The notes: a model not told the origin generated them from the sequence alone. A stretch of DNA of 61,264 nt from Thermoanaerobaculia bacterium (GCA_017883235.1 JADGNY010000020.1:1-61264), one strand, 5' to 3'. Positions 16,814 through 26,709 are shown, numbered from the stretch's first letter. A program made the numbers and translations.

Positions 16814-18097
16814 TCAGCGGTTGACCGCGTCGATTTCGCGCATCTTCCGCAACCGCGGCGCCCACGCCATCGTCAACACTACGACGACGAGGGTCATGAC
16901 GCCGCCGAAGATCACGGAGGGCACCGTGCCGAGGATGCGCGCGGCCACGCCTGACTCGAACGCGCCGATCTCATTCGAAGAGCCGATGAAGATCTGATTC
17001 ACCGACGACACGCGCCCGAGCAGGTGTTGCGGCGTAAGCGTCTGCAGCAACGTTCCTCGGATGATGACGCTCACGTTGTCGGCCATCCCGCTGATCGCCA
17101 GGAGAGAGAGCGAGATCCAGAAGTTGCGCGAGATGGCGAAGCAGATGATGGTCAGGCCGAAGATTGCTACCGAGGCAAAGAGCGCCGAGCCCGTGTGCCG
17201 CATCGGCCGGCGATGGGCCAGGATGATGCCGGTCACCAGCGAGCCCGCCGCCGGCGCGGCGCGGAGCACGCCCAACCCCTGCGGGCCCGCGCCTAGGAGA
17301 TGCGCGAAGATCGGGAGGAGTGCCACGGCGCCGCCGAAGAGAACGGAAAAGAGATCGAGCGTCATCGCCGCCAGGAGAATGCGCTGCCCAAGAAGAAATT
17401 TGATGCCGATGCGAAGACTCTCGCCGATCGGCATCTCAACCGCTCGTGAGGGCCGGGCATCGTGTGCGATGAGCCAGAGCGCTCCCAGCGCAAGCGCCAT
17501 CATCACGATCACGACGCCATACGCCGCCGCCGCACCGGCGAAGCCGTAGATCAATCCGCCGGTGGCCGGGCCGAGCACCGCGGCAAACTGCCATGTCGAA
17601 CTGCGCCAGGCAACCGCGTTTACGAAGAGATCGCGCGTCACGACCTCGGCCGAGAGCGCCGTGAACGCCGGCCGGATGAAACTGCGGGCGATGCCGCTGA
17701 GGAAGATGACGAGGTAGATCGGCCAGACGTGGCCTCTGCCGATCATGCCGCTGGTCGTGAACAGCAGCAGTGCGATCGCGGAGAGGAGCATCGCGAATGT
17801 CCCGGCGATGGCGATCGGCCTTCTTGGGAGCCGATCGGCGACATGCCCGGCGTAGAGCGCGACGGCGATGAACGGTAGCGCCTCGGCCAGGCCGATCATC
17901 CCGAGCGCCAGCGGGTCGCGGGTGACCTGGAAGACCTGCCAGCCGACCACGACGATCTGCGCCTCGCGCGCGACCGTCGAGGTCGCATAGCCGAGGATCA
18001 GCCAGAGAAAGTTTCTGACGCGCAGCGCGGCATAGGGATCGTGCGTGGCCAAGCGGGCGCGGAGCGTACCATCGTCAAATGAGGTTGACGAAGTCAC
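16814..18097 (-). CDS. MFS transporter, EntS/MFS_3-like
   Basis: 427 residues with about twelve hydrophobic segments. The loop between segments 2 and 3 carries AGHVADRLPRRPIAI, matching the MFS GxxxDRxGRR motif, and the EGFAAP-like TVAREAQIVVVGWQVFQVTRDP start is typical of exporters such as EntS. Probably a proton-driven exporter with unknown substrate. The ATG at 18097 overlaps the divergent gene's start by 19 nt, so one of the two starts could be slightly wrong; no better in-frame ATG exists. Confidence 0.8.
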   Translation of the reverse strand: MTSSTSFDDGTLRARLATHDPYAALRVRNFLWLILGYATSTVAREAQIVVVGWQVFQVTRDPLALGMIGLAEALPFIAVALYAGHVADRLPRRPIAIAGTFAMLLSAIALLLFTTSGMIGRGHVWPIYLVIFLSGIARSFIRPAFTALSAEVVTRDLFVNAVAWRSSTWQFAAVLGPATGGLIYGFAGAAAAYGVVIVMMALALGALWLIAHDARPSRAVEMPIGESLRIGIKFLLGQRILLAAMTLDLFSVLFGGAVALLPIFAHLLGAGPQGLGVLRAAPAAGSLVTGIILAHRRPMRHTGSALFASVAIFGLTIICFAISRNFWISLSLLAISGMADNVSVIIRGTLLQTLTPQHLLGRVSSVNQIFIGSSNEIGAFESGVAARILGTVPSVIFGGVMTLVVVVLTMAWAPRLRKMREIDAVNR

Positions 18098-19701
18098 AAA
18101 CCGCGTACGCGCTGCTCATCGTCTGCGCGTCCGCCCGCCTGCTGCTGCAGATGGCGGCCCTTCCGCCGTACGCCGGACTCGACGAGGTCTACCACGTGGC
18201 ACGGCTGGCGTTCGTGCGCGCGGAGCATCGCAATCCGACGACGACGGAGGTCTCGATTCCGCCGTATCTGATGAACAGCATCGCCGCGGCGCATGCCAAC
18301 CGGAGCGCTGGCGTCCTCGCCGGCTGGCCCGCAGGCGTCCCGCGCCTGCGCCCTATGGAAGCCGCGCTGCCTGCGATGGGAGAATCGGCCGAACAGTGGC
18401 CCCGGATCGTCGCCGCGCGAAACGGTCACATCATCATCGACCGCTCCCTGACACCCGCAGATCTGAAACCGTACGTCGTCAAGAACTACGAGGCACAACA
18501 GACGAACCTCTACTACTCGCTCGCCGCGCGTCTCGTGCCGGTTCGCAGCGCGCTCTTCGAGTTGCGGGCGTGGCGTGCGCTGTCGCTCTTATTCGCGTTG
18601 ATTTCGGTGATCGCGACCGCCGAGATCGGCCGGCGCTGGCTGGGGCCGATTGGCATTCTCGGCGGAGCCATCCTCGTTTCGTTGCCGACCTGGGAAACGC
18701 TCGTCCTCCGCGCCGGCAACGACGCCTTCGCCTGCATGCTCGTTGCTGTGGCCGTGACCATCAGCGGGTCCGCCCCTCGACGGCCACTGGCGATCGCTGC
18801 CGAAGCGCTGATGTGGGGACTGGCGATCAACGCGAAGATGTACACGTGGCCGCTGCTGATCATTCTTCCGGTTCTGTGGTGGCGTCAGCGAGCGCCCAAG
18901 AAACGCGTCATCGCCGTGGTGGTCATTTCGCTGATCGCGGTACTCCTTACCTTCGCGGAGCTCTCCTCGCGTACACGCAACCCGCTGGGTGTCGTGGCCT
19001 TCGACCGGCCGGGCGGCGTGGTCTACGAGGCGAAGATCAGCATCAGCGAGATCGTTCGCGTCACGATCGCCAGCGCAGCGTGGACGTCGGGGCAGTTCAA
19101 CGATGCGTTGCGGCCAGCGGCGATAGCGGCTTATCTGGCGCCGATAGTTCTGATCCTGCTGCTCGCGGTTCGGAGGCGAGACCCTTCGGCTTCGCTCAGG
19201 GCAGGCTACGGGCCAGCCGGCGGGACGCCAGCGCTCCTGGCGTTTGCCGCGATTGGTGCGTTCGCGCTGGCGCAAACGTACAACGTTGTTGCCTGTGTCC
19301 TGGCAAATCGAGGCGGGAATCCGATCCCGATCGGGGGGAAAGAGGGGTGGTACTGGTACGTCCTCGCGCCCGTGGTCATCCCGGCGCTGCTGATGCCGGC
19401 GGTGGCGCGCTGGCGGGCCGCGGCATGGTGGCTCGTGGCCTGGGACGTCGTCATCACCGAGGTCGCGCTCTTTCACGACTTCGCGGGGACGTCTTCTCCC
19501 ATGCACGGATCGTTGCTCTTTCGTTGGGGCCCGTTGCAACTGCCTTTTACCGCGCACCTCGGCGATATCGGTGTCGGGCCGCTGGCGGCGTGGACGACGG
19601 CAATCCGGATCGTCCATCTGGCCGCCTTCTTCAGCTTAGAATCGCTTTTGCAACGAATGAGGCTGAATGACCGAAACATTGACAATGCCAACGCACGCTG
19701 A
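18079..19701 (+). CDS. Polytopic membrane protein, GT-C glycosyltransferase-like
   Basis: 540 residues with about ten hydrophobic segments. A periplasmic-loop motif after the first segment, ALPPYAGLDEVYHVA, resembles the DExxH signature of GT-C enzymes and DUF2142 proteins, which use lipid-linked sugars. Function not assigned. Two stretches are foreign: residues about 74-93 (RSAGVLAGWPAGVPRL) and about 367-387 (PSASLRAGYGPAGGTPALL) are translations of repeat elements also found outside genes, so the protein tolerates in-frame repeat insertions in loops. Its end overlaps asd by 35 nt. Confidence 0.65.
   Translation: MRLTKSQTAYALLIVCASARLLLQMAALPPYAGLDEVYHVARLAFVRAEHRNPTTTEVSIPPYLMNSIAAAHANRSAGVLAGWPAGVPRLRPMEAALPAMGESAEQWPRIVAARNGHIIIDRSLTPADLKPYVVKNYEAQQTNLYYSLAARLVPVRSALFELRAWRALSLLFALISVIATAEIGRRWLGPIGILGGAILVSLPTWETLVLRAGNDAFACMLVAVAVTISGSAPRRPLAIAAEALMWGLAINAKMYTWPLLIILPVLWWRQRAPKKRVIAVVVISLIAVLLTFAELSSRTRNPLGVVAFDRPGGVVYEAKISISEIVRVTIASAAWTSGQFNDALRPAAIAAYLAPIVLILLLAVRRRDPSASLRAGYGPAGGTPALLAFAAIGAFALAQTYNVVACVLANRGGNPIPIGGKEGWYWYVLAPVVIPALLMPAVARWRAAAWWLVAWDVVITEVALFHDFAGTSSPMHGSLLFRWGPLQLPFTAHLGDIGVGPLAAWTTAIRIVHLAAFFSLESLLQRMRLNDRNIDNANAR
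18302..18357. repeat. Family A repeat inside a coding region, first insertion
   Basis: 18302-18330 is the reverse complement of the core at 523-550 with one extra base, followed by a related stretch GCAGGCGTCCCGCGCCTGCGCC that forms a hairpin of its own. It adds about 18 codons to the GT-C-like gene without breaking the frame. Confidence 0.75.
19177..19240. repeat. Family A repeat inside a coding region, second insertion
   Basis: 19210-19237 matches 523-550 with one mismatch. It is preceded by CTTCGGCTTCGCTCAGGGCA, a second repeat-like phrase whose translation (SASLRAG) is unlike the surrounding membrane protein. The insertion lies between two hydrophobic segments and keeps the frame. Confidence 0.75.
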
Positions 19702-20764
19702 CGCACGCCGCGGCGCGCGCATCCCGGTGGCGGTTCTCGGCGCAACAGGCTCCGTCGGGCAGCGCTTCGTCCAACTCCTCGAAGCGCACCCCTGGTTCCG
19801 TCTTGCGGAAGTCGTCGCATCCGGGCGTAGCGCGGGACGATCGTACGGCGATGCCGCGGACTGGCGTCTCGATACACTGCTTCCCGCGAGCGCTGCATCA
19901 CTCGAGGTCAAGCCCCTCGGCGCCGAGCTCGAATCTCGGCTCGTCTTCTCCGGTCTCGACTCTTCCGTGGCCGGCGAGGCGGAGGATGATTACGCGAACC
20001 GCGGCGTCGTCGTCGTTTCCAACTCCCGTAATCACCGGATGGACGTGGACGTTCCGCTGCTCATCCCGGAGATCAATGCCGAGCACCTCGGTGCGATCGA
20101 TCGCCAGAGGAAGCGCCGCGGCAGCAACGGCTACATCGTCACGAATCCGAACTGCTCCACGATCGGGCTGGCCATGGCCATCGCCCCGATCGAACGCCGC
20201 TTCGGCATCGATCAGCTTCACGTGACCACCATGCAGGCCATCTCCGGCGCCGGCTACGCGGGCGTTTCGTCGTATGCCATCCTCGACAACGTCATCCCGT
20301 TCATCGGAGGCGGCGAAGAGGAGAAGATCGAGACCGAGCCGCGCAAGATCCTCGGCCGCTGGGAGAGCGAACGTTTTATCGATGCCCCGTTCCGGATCTC
20401 CGCGCAGGTCAACCGCGTGCCGACGATCGACGGCCATCTGATGACGATCTCGCTCAAACTGCGCGACGGCGGCGCGGACCTCGACGCGATTCGCGATGCC
20501 ATCCGCTCGTTCACCGGCGAGCCACAGCGACTCGGCCTCCCCTCGGCGCCAAAACAACCCGTTCATTACGCGGACGAACAGGACCGCCCCCAGCCGCGAC
20601 TCGACCGCGACCGCGAAGACGGCATGGCCGTCACCGTCGGCCGCCTACGCCCGTGCCCCCTGCTCGACATCCGCATGGTCGCCCTCGTGCACAACACCAT
20701 TCGCGGCGCGGCGGGAGCCGCGCTGTTGAACGCGGAGTTGCTCGAGGCGAGGGGGATGCTGTGA
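19667..20764 (+). CDS. asd: Aspartate-semialdehyde dehydrogenase
   Basis: 365 residues from ATG 19667 (alternative ATG 19685). NADP-binding start PVAVLGATGSVGQRF, catalytic cysteine in VTNPNCSTIGL, substrate region SGAGYAGVSS and C-terminal VALVHNTIRGAAGAA. The length and sequence fit the archaeal/fungal-like ASADH branch. It reduces aspartyl phosphate to the semialdehyde, the branch point for lysine/DAP and threonine/methionine. First gene of an overlapping lysine/DAP operon; the lysC start overlaps its stop. Confidence 0.95.
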   Translation: MTETLTMPTHADARRGARIPVAVLGATGSVGQRFVQLLEAHPWFRLAEVVASGRSAGRSYGDAADWRLDTLLPASAASLEVKPLGAELESRLVFSGLDSSVAGEAEDDYANRGVVVVSNSRNHRMDVDVPLLIPEINAEHLGAIDRQRKRRGSNGYIVTNPNCSTIGLAMAIAPIERRFGIDQLHVTTMQAISGAGYAGVSSYAILDNVIPFIGGGEEEKIETEPRKILGRWESERFIDAPFRISAQVNRVPTIDGHLMTISLKLRDGGADLDAIRDAIRSFTGEPQRLGLPSAPKQPVHYADEQDRPQPRLDRDREDGMAVTVGRLRPCPLLDIRMVALVHNTIRGAAGAALLNAELLEARGML

Positions 20765-22128
20765 TCGTCATCAAATTCGGCGGCACCTCGGTCGGCGACG
20801 CCGAACGCGTGGCCAACGCCATCGACATCGTCGCCGAACGCCGCCACCTCCATCCGATCATCGTCGTCTCCGCGCTCTCCGGAGTGACCAACGATCTCGT
20901 CGCCGCCGCCGATGCGGCTTGCGCCGGTGATGGACAGCGGGTCAACGACATCGTCGATCGCGTCCGCCAGCGTCATGAAGACGTGGCCATGCATCTCGTG
21001 CAGCAAAAATTCGATTTCTTCGACGCTTTCGTCAAACGGCTCAGCAAACAGATCGAGGAGATCCATACCATCCTGCAAGGCGTTACGCTGCTGCGCGAGG
21101 TCACAAAGCGGGGACACGATAAGATCGTCTCCATCGGCGAGAAGCTTTCCTCCGTCCTCTTTGCCTATTCGATGATGATGCGGGAGTTGCCCAGCGAGCA
21201 CGTCGAATCCGAAGACGTGATCTGGACGAATGACCACTTTGGAGGTGCCACGCCGCGGATGGATCTCACAACCGAGGCCGCGCGGAAGACACTGTTGCCG
21301 ATCGTGGAGCGGAACCACATCCCGGTCATGGGGGGATTCATCGGACGGACTGCCGGCGGCGCCACGACCACACTCGGCCGCAATGGCTCCGACTACAGCG
21401 CCGCCATCGTCGCCGCCGCCGTCGGCGCGGACGAGGTGCAGATCTGGACGGATGTCGACGGTTTGCTCACCTGCGACCCGCGCTTCGTGCCATCCGCGCG
21501 CGTGATCGACCACCTCTCGCACGAGGAAGCGGCCGAGCTGGCCTCCTTCGGCGCGAAGCTGCACCCGCGCACGCTGGAGCCGGCCATCGAAGCCGGCATC
21601 CCGGTGCGCATCCTCAACACACAGAATCCGGCCTCGCCCGGCACGCTGATCACGCGCGAGGGGACGGCCCGCGCCACCGGCCCGCGCTCCGTGGCGCGCA
21701 AGCGCAACGTCACCGTGGTACACATGACCTCGAACAAGATGCTCGGAGCGCACGGGTTCCTGGCGCGGCTCTTTCACGAATTCGAAGAGCTGAAGATCTC
21801 GGTCGACCTCATCGCCACGTCTGAGGTGTCGGTTTCCGTGACGGTCGACGAGCGGCACGACATGGAGCAACTCCAGGAACGGCTTCGCGGCGTCGCCGAC
21901 GTCGAAATCATCGACGGCCAGTGCATCATCGCCATCGTCGGACGTAACCTGCTGGCGGATGCGCTTGTCGGCGCGCGCGTTTTCGAGGCCCTGCGCGGCG
22001 TGCCGATGCAGATGCTGTCGCTCGGCCGGTCGGGGCTGAATCTCAGCATCGTCGTCAACGACGCCGACTCCGACAACGCCATCCAGCGGATCCACCACGC
22101 GCTCTTCGAGCAGGCGGTCGCGGTATGA
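20761..22128 (+). CDS. lysC: Aspartate kinase with two ACT domains
   Basis: 455 residues from GTG 20761, overlapping the asd stop by 4 nt. Kinase motifs: IVIKFGGTSVGDAER at the N-terminus and TTLGRNGSDYSA near residue 203. Two ACT domains follow at about 315-385 and 390-455 (GFLARLFHEFEELKISV; CIIAIVGRNLL), which usually bind lysine or threonine for feedback inhibition. No homoserine dehydrogenase domain is fused. Phosphorylates aspartate at the start of the pathway. Confidence 0.95.
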   Translation: MIVIKFGGTSVGDAERVANAIDIVAERRHLHPIIVVSALSGVTNDLVAAADAACAGDGQRVNDIVDRVRQRHEDVAMHLVQQKFDFFDAFVKRLSKQIEEIHTILQGVTLLREVTKRGHDKIVSIGEKLSSVLFAYSMMMRELPSEHVESEDVIWTNDHFGGATPRMDLTTEAARKTLLPIVERNHIPVMGGFIGRTAGGATTTLGRNGSDYSAAIVAAAVGADEVQIWTDVDGLLTCDPRFVPSARVIDHLSHEEAAELASFGAKLHPRTLEPAIEAGIPVRILNTQNPASPGTLITREGTARATGPRSVARKRNVTVVHMTSNKMLGAHGFLARLFHEFEELKISVDLIATSEVSVSVTVDERHDMEQLQERLRGVADVEIIDGQCIIAIVGRNLLADALVGARVFEALRGVPMQMLSLGRSGLNLSIVVNDADSDNAIQRIHHALFEQAVAV

Positions 22129-22796
22129 AGATTGCCATCCATGGCTACGGCAAGATGGGACGAACGATCGAGAAGGTTGCCGTAGAATCAGGCCATCAGG
22201 TGGTCTGCATTCTTGACGTTGATCGCGAAGAGCCGATCGGCGGTGCCGAGGTGATGATCGACTTCTCGCACGCCGGCGCGCTCGACGACACCCTGACCCG
22301 TGCCTGCGACAACAAGCTCGGGCTGGTTATCGGTACTACCGGCTGGAACGATCGGCTGGCCGAGGTGAAACAGCGCGTGGAGAGCGCGGGAATTGCTTGC
22401 GTCTACGCGTCGAACTTCTCGCCGGGAGCCAACGTCGTTTTCGGCCTCGCGCAGAGGGCGGGCGAGCTCGTCTCGCGATTCCCGCAGTATGAGACGGGAA
22501 TGGAAGAGCGTCATCACTCGCAGAAGAAAGATGCGCCGAGCGGTACGGCATTGCGCATCGCGGCCGCGGTGAAGTCAGGGAGTGACGGCAAACTCGATCC
22601 CACCATCGTCTCCTCCCGCGCCGGTGCCGAGTTCGGTCTGCACACGCTCTTTTTCGACTCTCCAGACGACCTGATCGAGATCTCGCATCGCGCCCGCGGC
22701 CGCGAAGGTTTCGCGCGCGGAGCGGTCATGGCAGCGGCGTTGCTGCGTGGCCGTAAGGGATTGTTTCGCTTTGATGAGCTGGCGTTTGACGAATGA
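22125..22796 (+). CDS. dapB: 4-hydroxy-tetrahydrodipicolinate reductase
   Basis: 223 residues, the shorter form of DapB (some homologues have about 270). N-terminal nucleotide site IAIHGYGKMGRTIE; MIDFSHAGA; substrate-site region EERHHSQKKDAPSGTA with the conserved histidines and lysine. Overlaps lysC by 4 nt (ATGA). Catalyses the second dedicated step to DAP with NAD(P)H. Confidence 0.95.
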   Translation: MKIAIHGYGKMGRTIEKVAVESGHQVVCILDVDREEPIGGAEVMIDFSHAGALDDTLTRACDNKLGLVIGTTGWNDRLAEVKQRVESAGIACVYASNFSPGANVVFGLAQRAGELVSRFPQYETGMEERHHSQKKDAPSGTALRIAAAVKSGSDGKLDPTIVSSRAGAEFGLHTLFFDSPDDLIEISHRARGREGFARGAVMAAALLRGRKGLFRFDELAFDE

Positions 22797-22882
22797 TGAA
22801 GGATGAAGGCGGAAGGATGAATCGCAGCGGGTGGCAGTGCTCATTCTTCGTCCTTCATCATTCATCCCTCATCCTTCTTCCT
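22790..22882. repeat. Self-similar inverted repeat, GGATGAAGG type
   Basis: The left side repeats GATGAAGGATGAAGGCGGAAG, the right side its complement CCTTCATCATTCATCCCTC with shuffled units. It starts at the dapB stop and ends just before the dapA ribosome site, so it would form a hairpin in the operon mRNA. The same wording recurs at 42648-42815. Confidence 0.7.
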
Positions 22883-22893
22883 TTGGAGTGCTC

Positions 22894-23811
22894 ATGACTC
22901 TCTTCCGTGGCCTCGGCACAGCCCTCATCACGCCATTTACCGAAAGCGGCGCGCTCGACGAATCCGCGCTCGAGCGCTTCGTCGATTTTCAAATCGACGG
23001 CGGCGTCGACTTTCTCGTCCCGTGCGGCACTACCGGGGAGAATCCGGCGCTGAGCGCGGACGAACATCGCCGCGTCGTCGAACTGGTCGTGCGCCGTGCG
23101 AACGGACGCGTGCCGGTGCTCGCCGGCGCCGGAAGCAACAACACGCCGCGGGCGATCGAGCTGGCGGAACAGGCCATTGACATCGGTGCCGACGGCGTCC
23201 TCACGATCACGCCGTATTACAACAAGCCGACGCCCGACGGGCTCCGCCGCCACTTCGGCATGCAGGCCGAGGCCATCAACAGGAAAAGGCCCGGCTTCCC
23301 GATGATCATGTACAACGTCCCGGGCCGCACCGGCCTGAACATGACCGCGGAAACGACGCTACGCATGGCCGCGGAGGTCCCGAACATCATCGGAGTCAAG
23401 GAAGCGTCGGCGAATCTCGAGCAGATCATGTCGGTCATCCGCGGCCGCGGCGACGGCTTCCTCGTACTCAGCGGCGATGATGCGTGGACCCTTCCTTTGA
23501 TCGCCGCGGGCGCCGACGGGCTGGTTTCCGTCTCATCGAATGAAATCCCGCGGCTGATGAGCGATCTCGTCTCCGCCGCGTTGCACGGCGACTTCGCTGC
23601 CGCGCGCGCCGTCCACTACCGGGTTCTCCCGCTCCTCTCCGGCAACTTCATCGAGTCGAATCCCGGGCCGGTCAAGTTCGCCTGCAAGCTCCTCGGCATC
23701 ATCGACAGCGATACTGTCCGTCCGCCGCTCGCGCCGATCACCGACGGGACTCGGAAAAAGCTGGAGGCGATCCTGCGCGAGGCCGGACTGCTTGAAGCGG
23801 TGAGTGCCTGA
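22894..23811 (+). CDS. dapA: 4-hydroxy-tetrahydrodipicolinate synthase
   Basis: 305 residues from ATG 22894 (ribosome site TTGGAG). TIM-barrel aldolase family residues are present: [20 protein letters not shown], the tyrosine in YNVPGRTG, and the Schiff-base lysine in [12 protein letters not shown]. The frame extends upstream through the repeat, but that part reads as repeat. Condenses pyruvate with aspartate semialdehyde. Stop overlaps the dapD start (TGATG). Confidence 0.96.
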   Translation: MTLFRGLGTALITPFTESGALDESALERFVDFQIDGGVDFLVPCGTTGENPALSADEHRRVVELVVRRANGRVPVLAGAGSNNTPRAIELAEQAIDIGADGVLTITPYYNKPTPDGLRRHFGMQAEAINRKRPGFPMIMYNVPGRTGLNMTAETTLRMAAEVPNIIGVKEASANLEQIMSVIRGRGDGFLVLSGDDAWTLPLIAAGADGLVSVSSNEIPRLMSDLVSAALHGDFAAARAVHYRVLPLLSGNFIESNPGPVKFACKLLGIIDSDTVRPPLAPITDGTRKKLEAILREAGLLEAVSA

Positions 23812-24638
23812 TGGCCACGACGATCCAGGAGCGCCTCGCGGCGATCACCCCGGCCACCGATCGGAAGGAAGTCGTCAAAACGATCGGACTCTTTCTCGTC
23901 GAACTGGAGAAAGGGGCGATCCGATCCGCGGTGCGCGATGAGGGCGGCGTGTGGCATGCGCAGACCTGGGTGAAGGAGGGGATCCTCCTCGCCTTCCGCG
24001 CCGGTGTATCTACCGAATTCGCGTCGGGCGCGCTGTCGTTCATCGACAAAGACACGATTCCGACGCGGCGGTTCCGGGCCCAGGACGGCATCCGCATCGT
24101 GCCGGGCGGTTCGTCCGTGCGGCGCGGAACCTACATCGCCAAAGGGGTCGTGATGATGCCGCCGGCATACGTCAACATCGGCGCGTACGTCGACGAAGAC
24201 ACCATGATCGACTCCCACGCGCTCGTCGGCTCCTGCGCGCAGATCGGCAAACGCGTCCATCTCTCCGCCGCCGCGCAGATAGGCGGCGTGCTGGAGCCGG
24301 TCGGAAGCCTGCCGGTGATCGTCGAAGACGACGTCGTCGTCGGCGGCAACTGCGGCATCTACGAGGGGACGATCGTTCGTTCTCGCGCCGTCATCGGTGC
24401 CGGCGTCGTGCTGACCGGATCAACCCCCATCTACGACATCGTCCGCGGCCAGATCTACCGCAAGACGAATGACCGGCCGCTGGAGATCCCCTACGGCGCC
24501 GTGGTCATTCCCGGCTCACGTCCGATGAAAGGCGACTTCGCCGAGCAGTACGCCCTGCAGATCTACACGCCGGTCATCGTGAAGTATCGCGACGAGAAAA
24601 CGGATTCGGCGACGGCGCTGGAGGATGCGTTGCGGTAG
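23811..24638 (+). CDS. dapD: Tetrahydrodipicolinate N-succinyltransferase
   Basis: 275 residues, full length for DapD. A helical N-terminus is followed by hexapeptide-repeat beta-helix sequence ([30 protein letters not shown]) and the C-terminal VIPGSRPM. Its presence shows that this organism uses the succinylase branch to DAP rather than the dehydrogenase branch. dapE and dapF are not in the window. Confidence 0.95.
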   Translation: MATTIQERLAAITPATDRKEVVKTIGLFLVELEKGAIRSAVRDEGGVWHAQTWVKEGILLAFRAGVSTEFASGALSFIDKDTIPTRRFRAQDGIRIVPGGSSVRRGTYIAKGVVMMPPAYVNIGAYVDEDTMIDSHALVGSCAQIGKRVHLSAAAQIGGVLEPVGSLPVIVEDDVVVGGNCGIYEGTIVRSRAVIGAGVVLTGSTPIYDIVRGQIYRKTNDRPLEIPYGAVVIPGSRPMKGDFAEQYALQIYTPVIVKYRDEKTDSATALEDALR

Positions 24639-24740
24639 GTTGCAGGGTTGCTTGGTTGCAGAGTTGCTTGGTGGAGGATGTGGCTCAACGAATGACGCAG
24701 CAACCCAGCAACCCAGCAACGCAGCAACCTCGGGTTGCCC
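24637..24740. repeat. Self-similar inverted repeat, GTTGC type
   Basis: Left side GGTTGCAGGGTTGCTTGGTT and right side CAACCCAGCAACCCAGCAAC are complementary with shifted units. It covers the start region of the aminotransferase gene, whose first residues (QQPSNPATQQP) are translated repeat. The same units occur at 44750-44766, 57255-57266 and 59242-59293. Confidence 0.7.
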
Positions 24741-25843
24741 GTCGCCTCGCCAACATCGAGCTCTCGCTGATCCGCCAGATCAACGCGCTGGCCACTCCTC
24801 TCTGCGTGAACCTCGGCATCGGCGAGCCGAATGTCGAACCGGACGAGACTCTGCGCGAATTCGCCGTCCGTGCCGCGTCGACCGGCTCGTGGCACTACAC
24901 GCCGAATGCGGGAACGCTGGGGCTGCGCAAACGCATCGCTGACGGGAGCGAATTCGATCCTAAGTCCGAGGTGTGCGTCACCGCCGGCACCGAGGAGGCG
25001 CTCTTCTCGATCTTTCAGGCCTACGCCGATCCCGGCGACGAGGTGCTCGTTCCGAATCCCGGCTTCCTTTCCTACGCGCCGCTGGCGCGCATCGCCGGCG
25101 CCACGCCGGTTCCGTACGATTTCGATCCCTCGGATTGGCGGCTCGACATCGATGCGCTGCTGCGGCGCATTACATCGAAGACCAAACTGATCGTCGTCAA
25201 CTCGCCGTCGAACCCTCTCGGCAGTGTCATCGACCGCGAGACGTTGCAGCGGATCGCGAACGCCGGCCCGCTCGTCGTCAGCGACGAGGTCTACCGCGAA
25301 ATCTGGTACGACGAACCGCCGGTATCGATGTTGGGAATGTCTGACAACGTCATCGTCGTCGGCGGGATGTCGAAGAGCCACGCCATGACCGGCCTTCGCC
25401 TCGGCTGGGTGCTCGCTGGCGAAGCGGTGATGAAGCCGATTGTTACGGCGCACCAGTACGTCGCCACCTGCGCCTCGGCCTTCTCGCAATCGCTGGCCGA
25501 ATCGATCCTGACCGACGCCGCGTGGAACCGGACCTGGCTGGAGCGCGTCCGCGCACAGTTCCGCGAGCAACGCGAGACCGCACTCTTCTCGATCGCTCGC
25601 GAGCTCGAGGTAACCATCCCGCCGCCCGCGGGTGCGTTCTATGCCTTCGTCCCGGTTCCGGCGTGCGACACCGTCATCTTCGCCAAGACGCTCGCCACCG
25701 ACGCGGCGGTGCTGGTCATTCCGGGCATTGCATTCGGCTCGCTTGGCGAGGGCTTCGTGCGCATATCGTACGCGGCGCCGCTCGACGCCATCGGCACAGG
25801 AATCGAGCGCATCGGGCGGTGGTTGCGCGCGGGAGGCCGATGA
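24692..25843 (+). CDS. dapC: Class I PLP aminotransferase, probable succinyl-DAP aminotransferase
   Basis: 383 residues from ATG 24692; ATG 24656 is an alternative. PLP-fold features: NLGIGEPNVEPD, SPSNPLGSV, DEVYREIWY, and the PLP lysine in GGMSKSHAMTGLRLGW. Position directly after dapD in the operon supports N-succinyl-2-amino-6-ketopimelate transamination (DapC), but the family is broad and ArgD-type enzymes can do this step. The N-terminal 15 or so residues come from a repeat element and may be dispensable. Stop overlaps the next start (ATGA). Confidence 0.75.
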   Translation: MTQQPSNPATQQPRVARRLANIELSLIRQINALATPLCVNLGIGEPNVEPDETLREFAVRAASTGSWHYTPNAGTLGLRKRIADGSEFDPKSEVCVTAGTEEALFSIFQAYADPGDEVLVPNPGFLSYAPLARIAGATPVPYDFDPSDWRLDIDALLRRITSKTKLIVVNSPSNPLGSVIDRETLQRIANAGPLVVSDEVYREIWYDEPPVSMLGMSDNVIVVGGMSKSHAMTGLRLGWVLAGEAVMKPIVTAHQYVATCASAFSQSLAESILTDAAWNRTWLERVRAQFREQRETALFSIARELEVTIPPPAGAFYAFVPVPACDTVIFAKTLATDAAVLVIPGIAFGSLGEGFVRISYAAPLDAIGTGIERIGRWLRAGGR

Positions 25844-26709
25844 AAACAGCGACTCCAATCGCCTCGGTCGCCGCATCCGAAATCTCGCTTTATCGGAGCG
25901 TTCTCCAGATCAAGAATGATCACGATCTCGAGGAGCTCGGTATCTCGTTCTGGGACGCGCAGACGACGATTCAATGGTCGTACAACGCCGACCATTACTT
26001 TCACGCCGCCTCGACGATGAAGCTCGCCGTTCTTCTCGGCGTCTTCCGCCAGATCGACCGCGGCGAGCTGGCGCTCGACGCGCCGGTGCACGTCCGCAAC
26101 CGCTTCACGAGCATCGTCAATCAGGAGCCGTTCATGCTGGACCTGGGCCGCGACGCCGATCCCGACGTCTACGGCCACCTCGGCAAGACGCTCACGGTTC
26201 GCGAGCTGGCCTACTGGATGATCACGAAGTCGAGCAACCTGGCCACGAACCTGCTCGTCGACGTCGTCGGCATCGAGACGATCCAGCACGCGCTCGACGA
26301 GCTGGCGATCGACGGCATTCGGCTTCTGCGCGGCGTGGAAGATCAGGCCGCGTTCGAGGCGGGCCTCAACAACGAAGTGACCGCCAATGGATTGCTGAAA
26401 ATCCTCCGCGTCATCGCCGACGGCAAGGCCTATTCGGAAGAGGCCAGCCACCAGATGCTGACCATCATGCTCGACCAGCAATACCGGAGCGGTATCCCGG
26501 CCGGTCTCCCGAAGGCCGCGCGCGTGGCACACAAGACCGGTAACATCTCCACCGTGCATCACGACGCCGGAATCGTGTTTCTGGAAGGCCGCAAGCCCTA
26601 CGTGCTGGTCATCCTCACACAATTCAGTGCCGACAAAGCTCGCGGAACGGCGGTGGCCGACGTCTCGCGCGACATTTACAACACCCTCTCGGAACTGACT
26701 CATGAGTGA
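25840..26709 (+). CDS. Class A beta-lactamase-fold serine hydrolase
   Basis: 289 residues from ATG 25840. Penicillin-recognising motifs: SxxK in AASTMKLAV (about residue 59), SSN in TKSSNLATN in place of SDN, and KTG in AHKTGNIST. There is no clear signal peptide, which is unusual for a true beta-lactamase. The missing export signal and the location between dapC and an M15-like peptidase suggest a peptidoglycan-peptide or dipeptide hydrolase rather than a resistance enzyme; that is inference. Confidence 0.75.
   Translation: MKTATPIASVAASEISLYRSVLQIKNDHDLEELGISFWDAQTTIQWSYNADHYFHAASTMKLAVLLGVFRQIDRGELALDAPVHVRNRFTSIVNQEPFMLDLGRDADPDVYGHLGKTLTVRELAYWMITKSSNLATNLLVDVVGIETIQHALDELAIDGIRLLRGVEDQAAFEAGLNNEVTANGLLKILRVIADGKAYSEEASHQMLTIMLDQQYRSGIPAGLPKAARVAHKTGNISTVHHDAGIVFLEGRKPYVLVILTQFSADKARGTAVADVSRDIYNTLSELTHE

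Noticed and set aside
25840-26709. Antibiotic resistance beta-lactamase
   Set aside because: Motifs fit the fold, but there is no export signal and SDN is SSN; gene context points to peptide metabolism, so resistance is not claimed.
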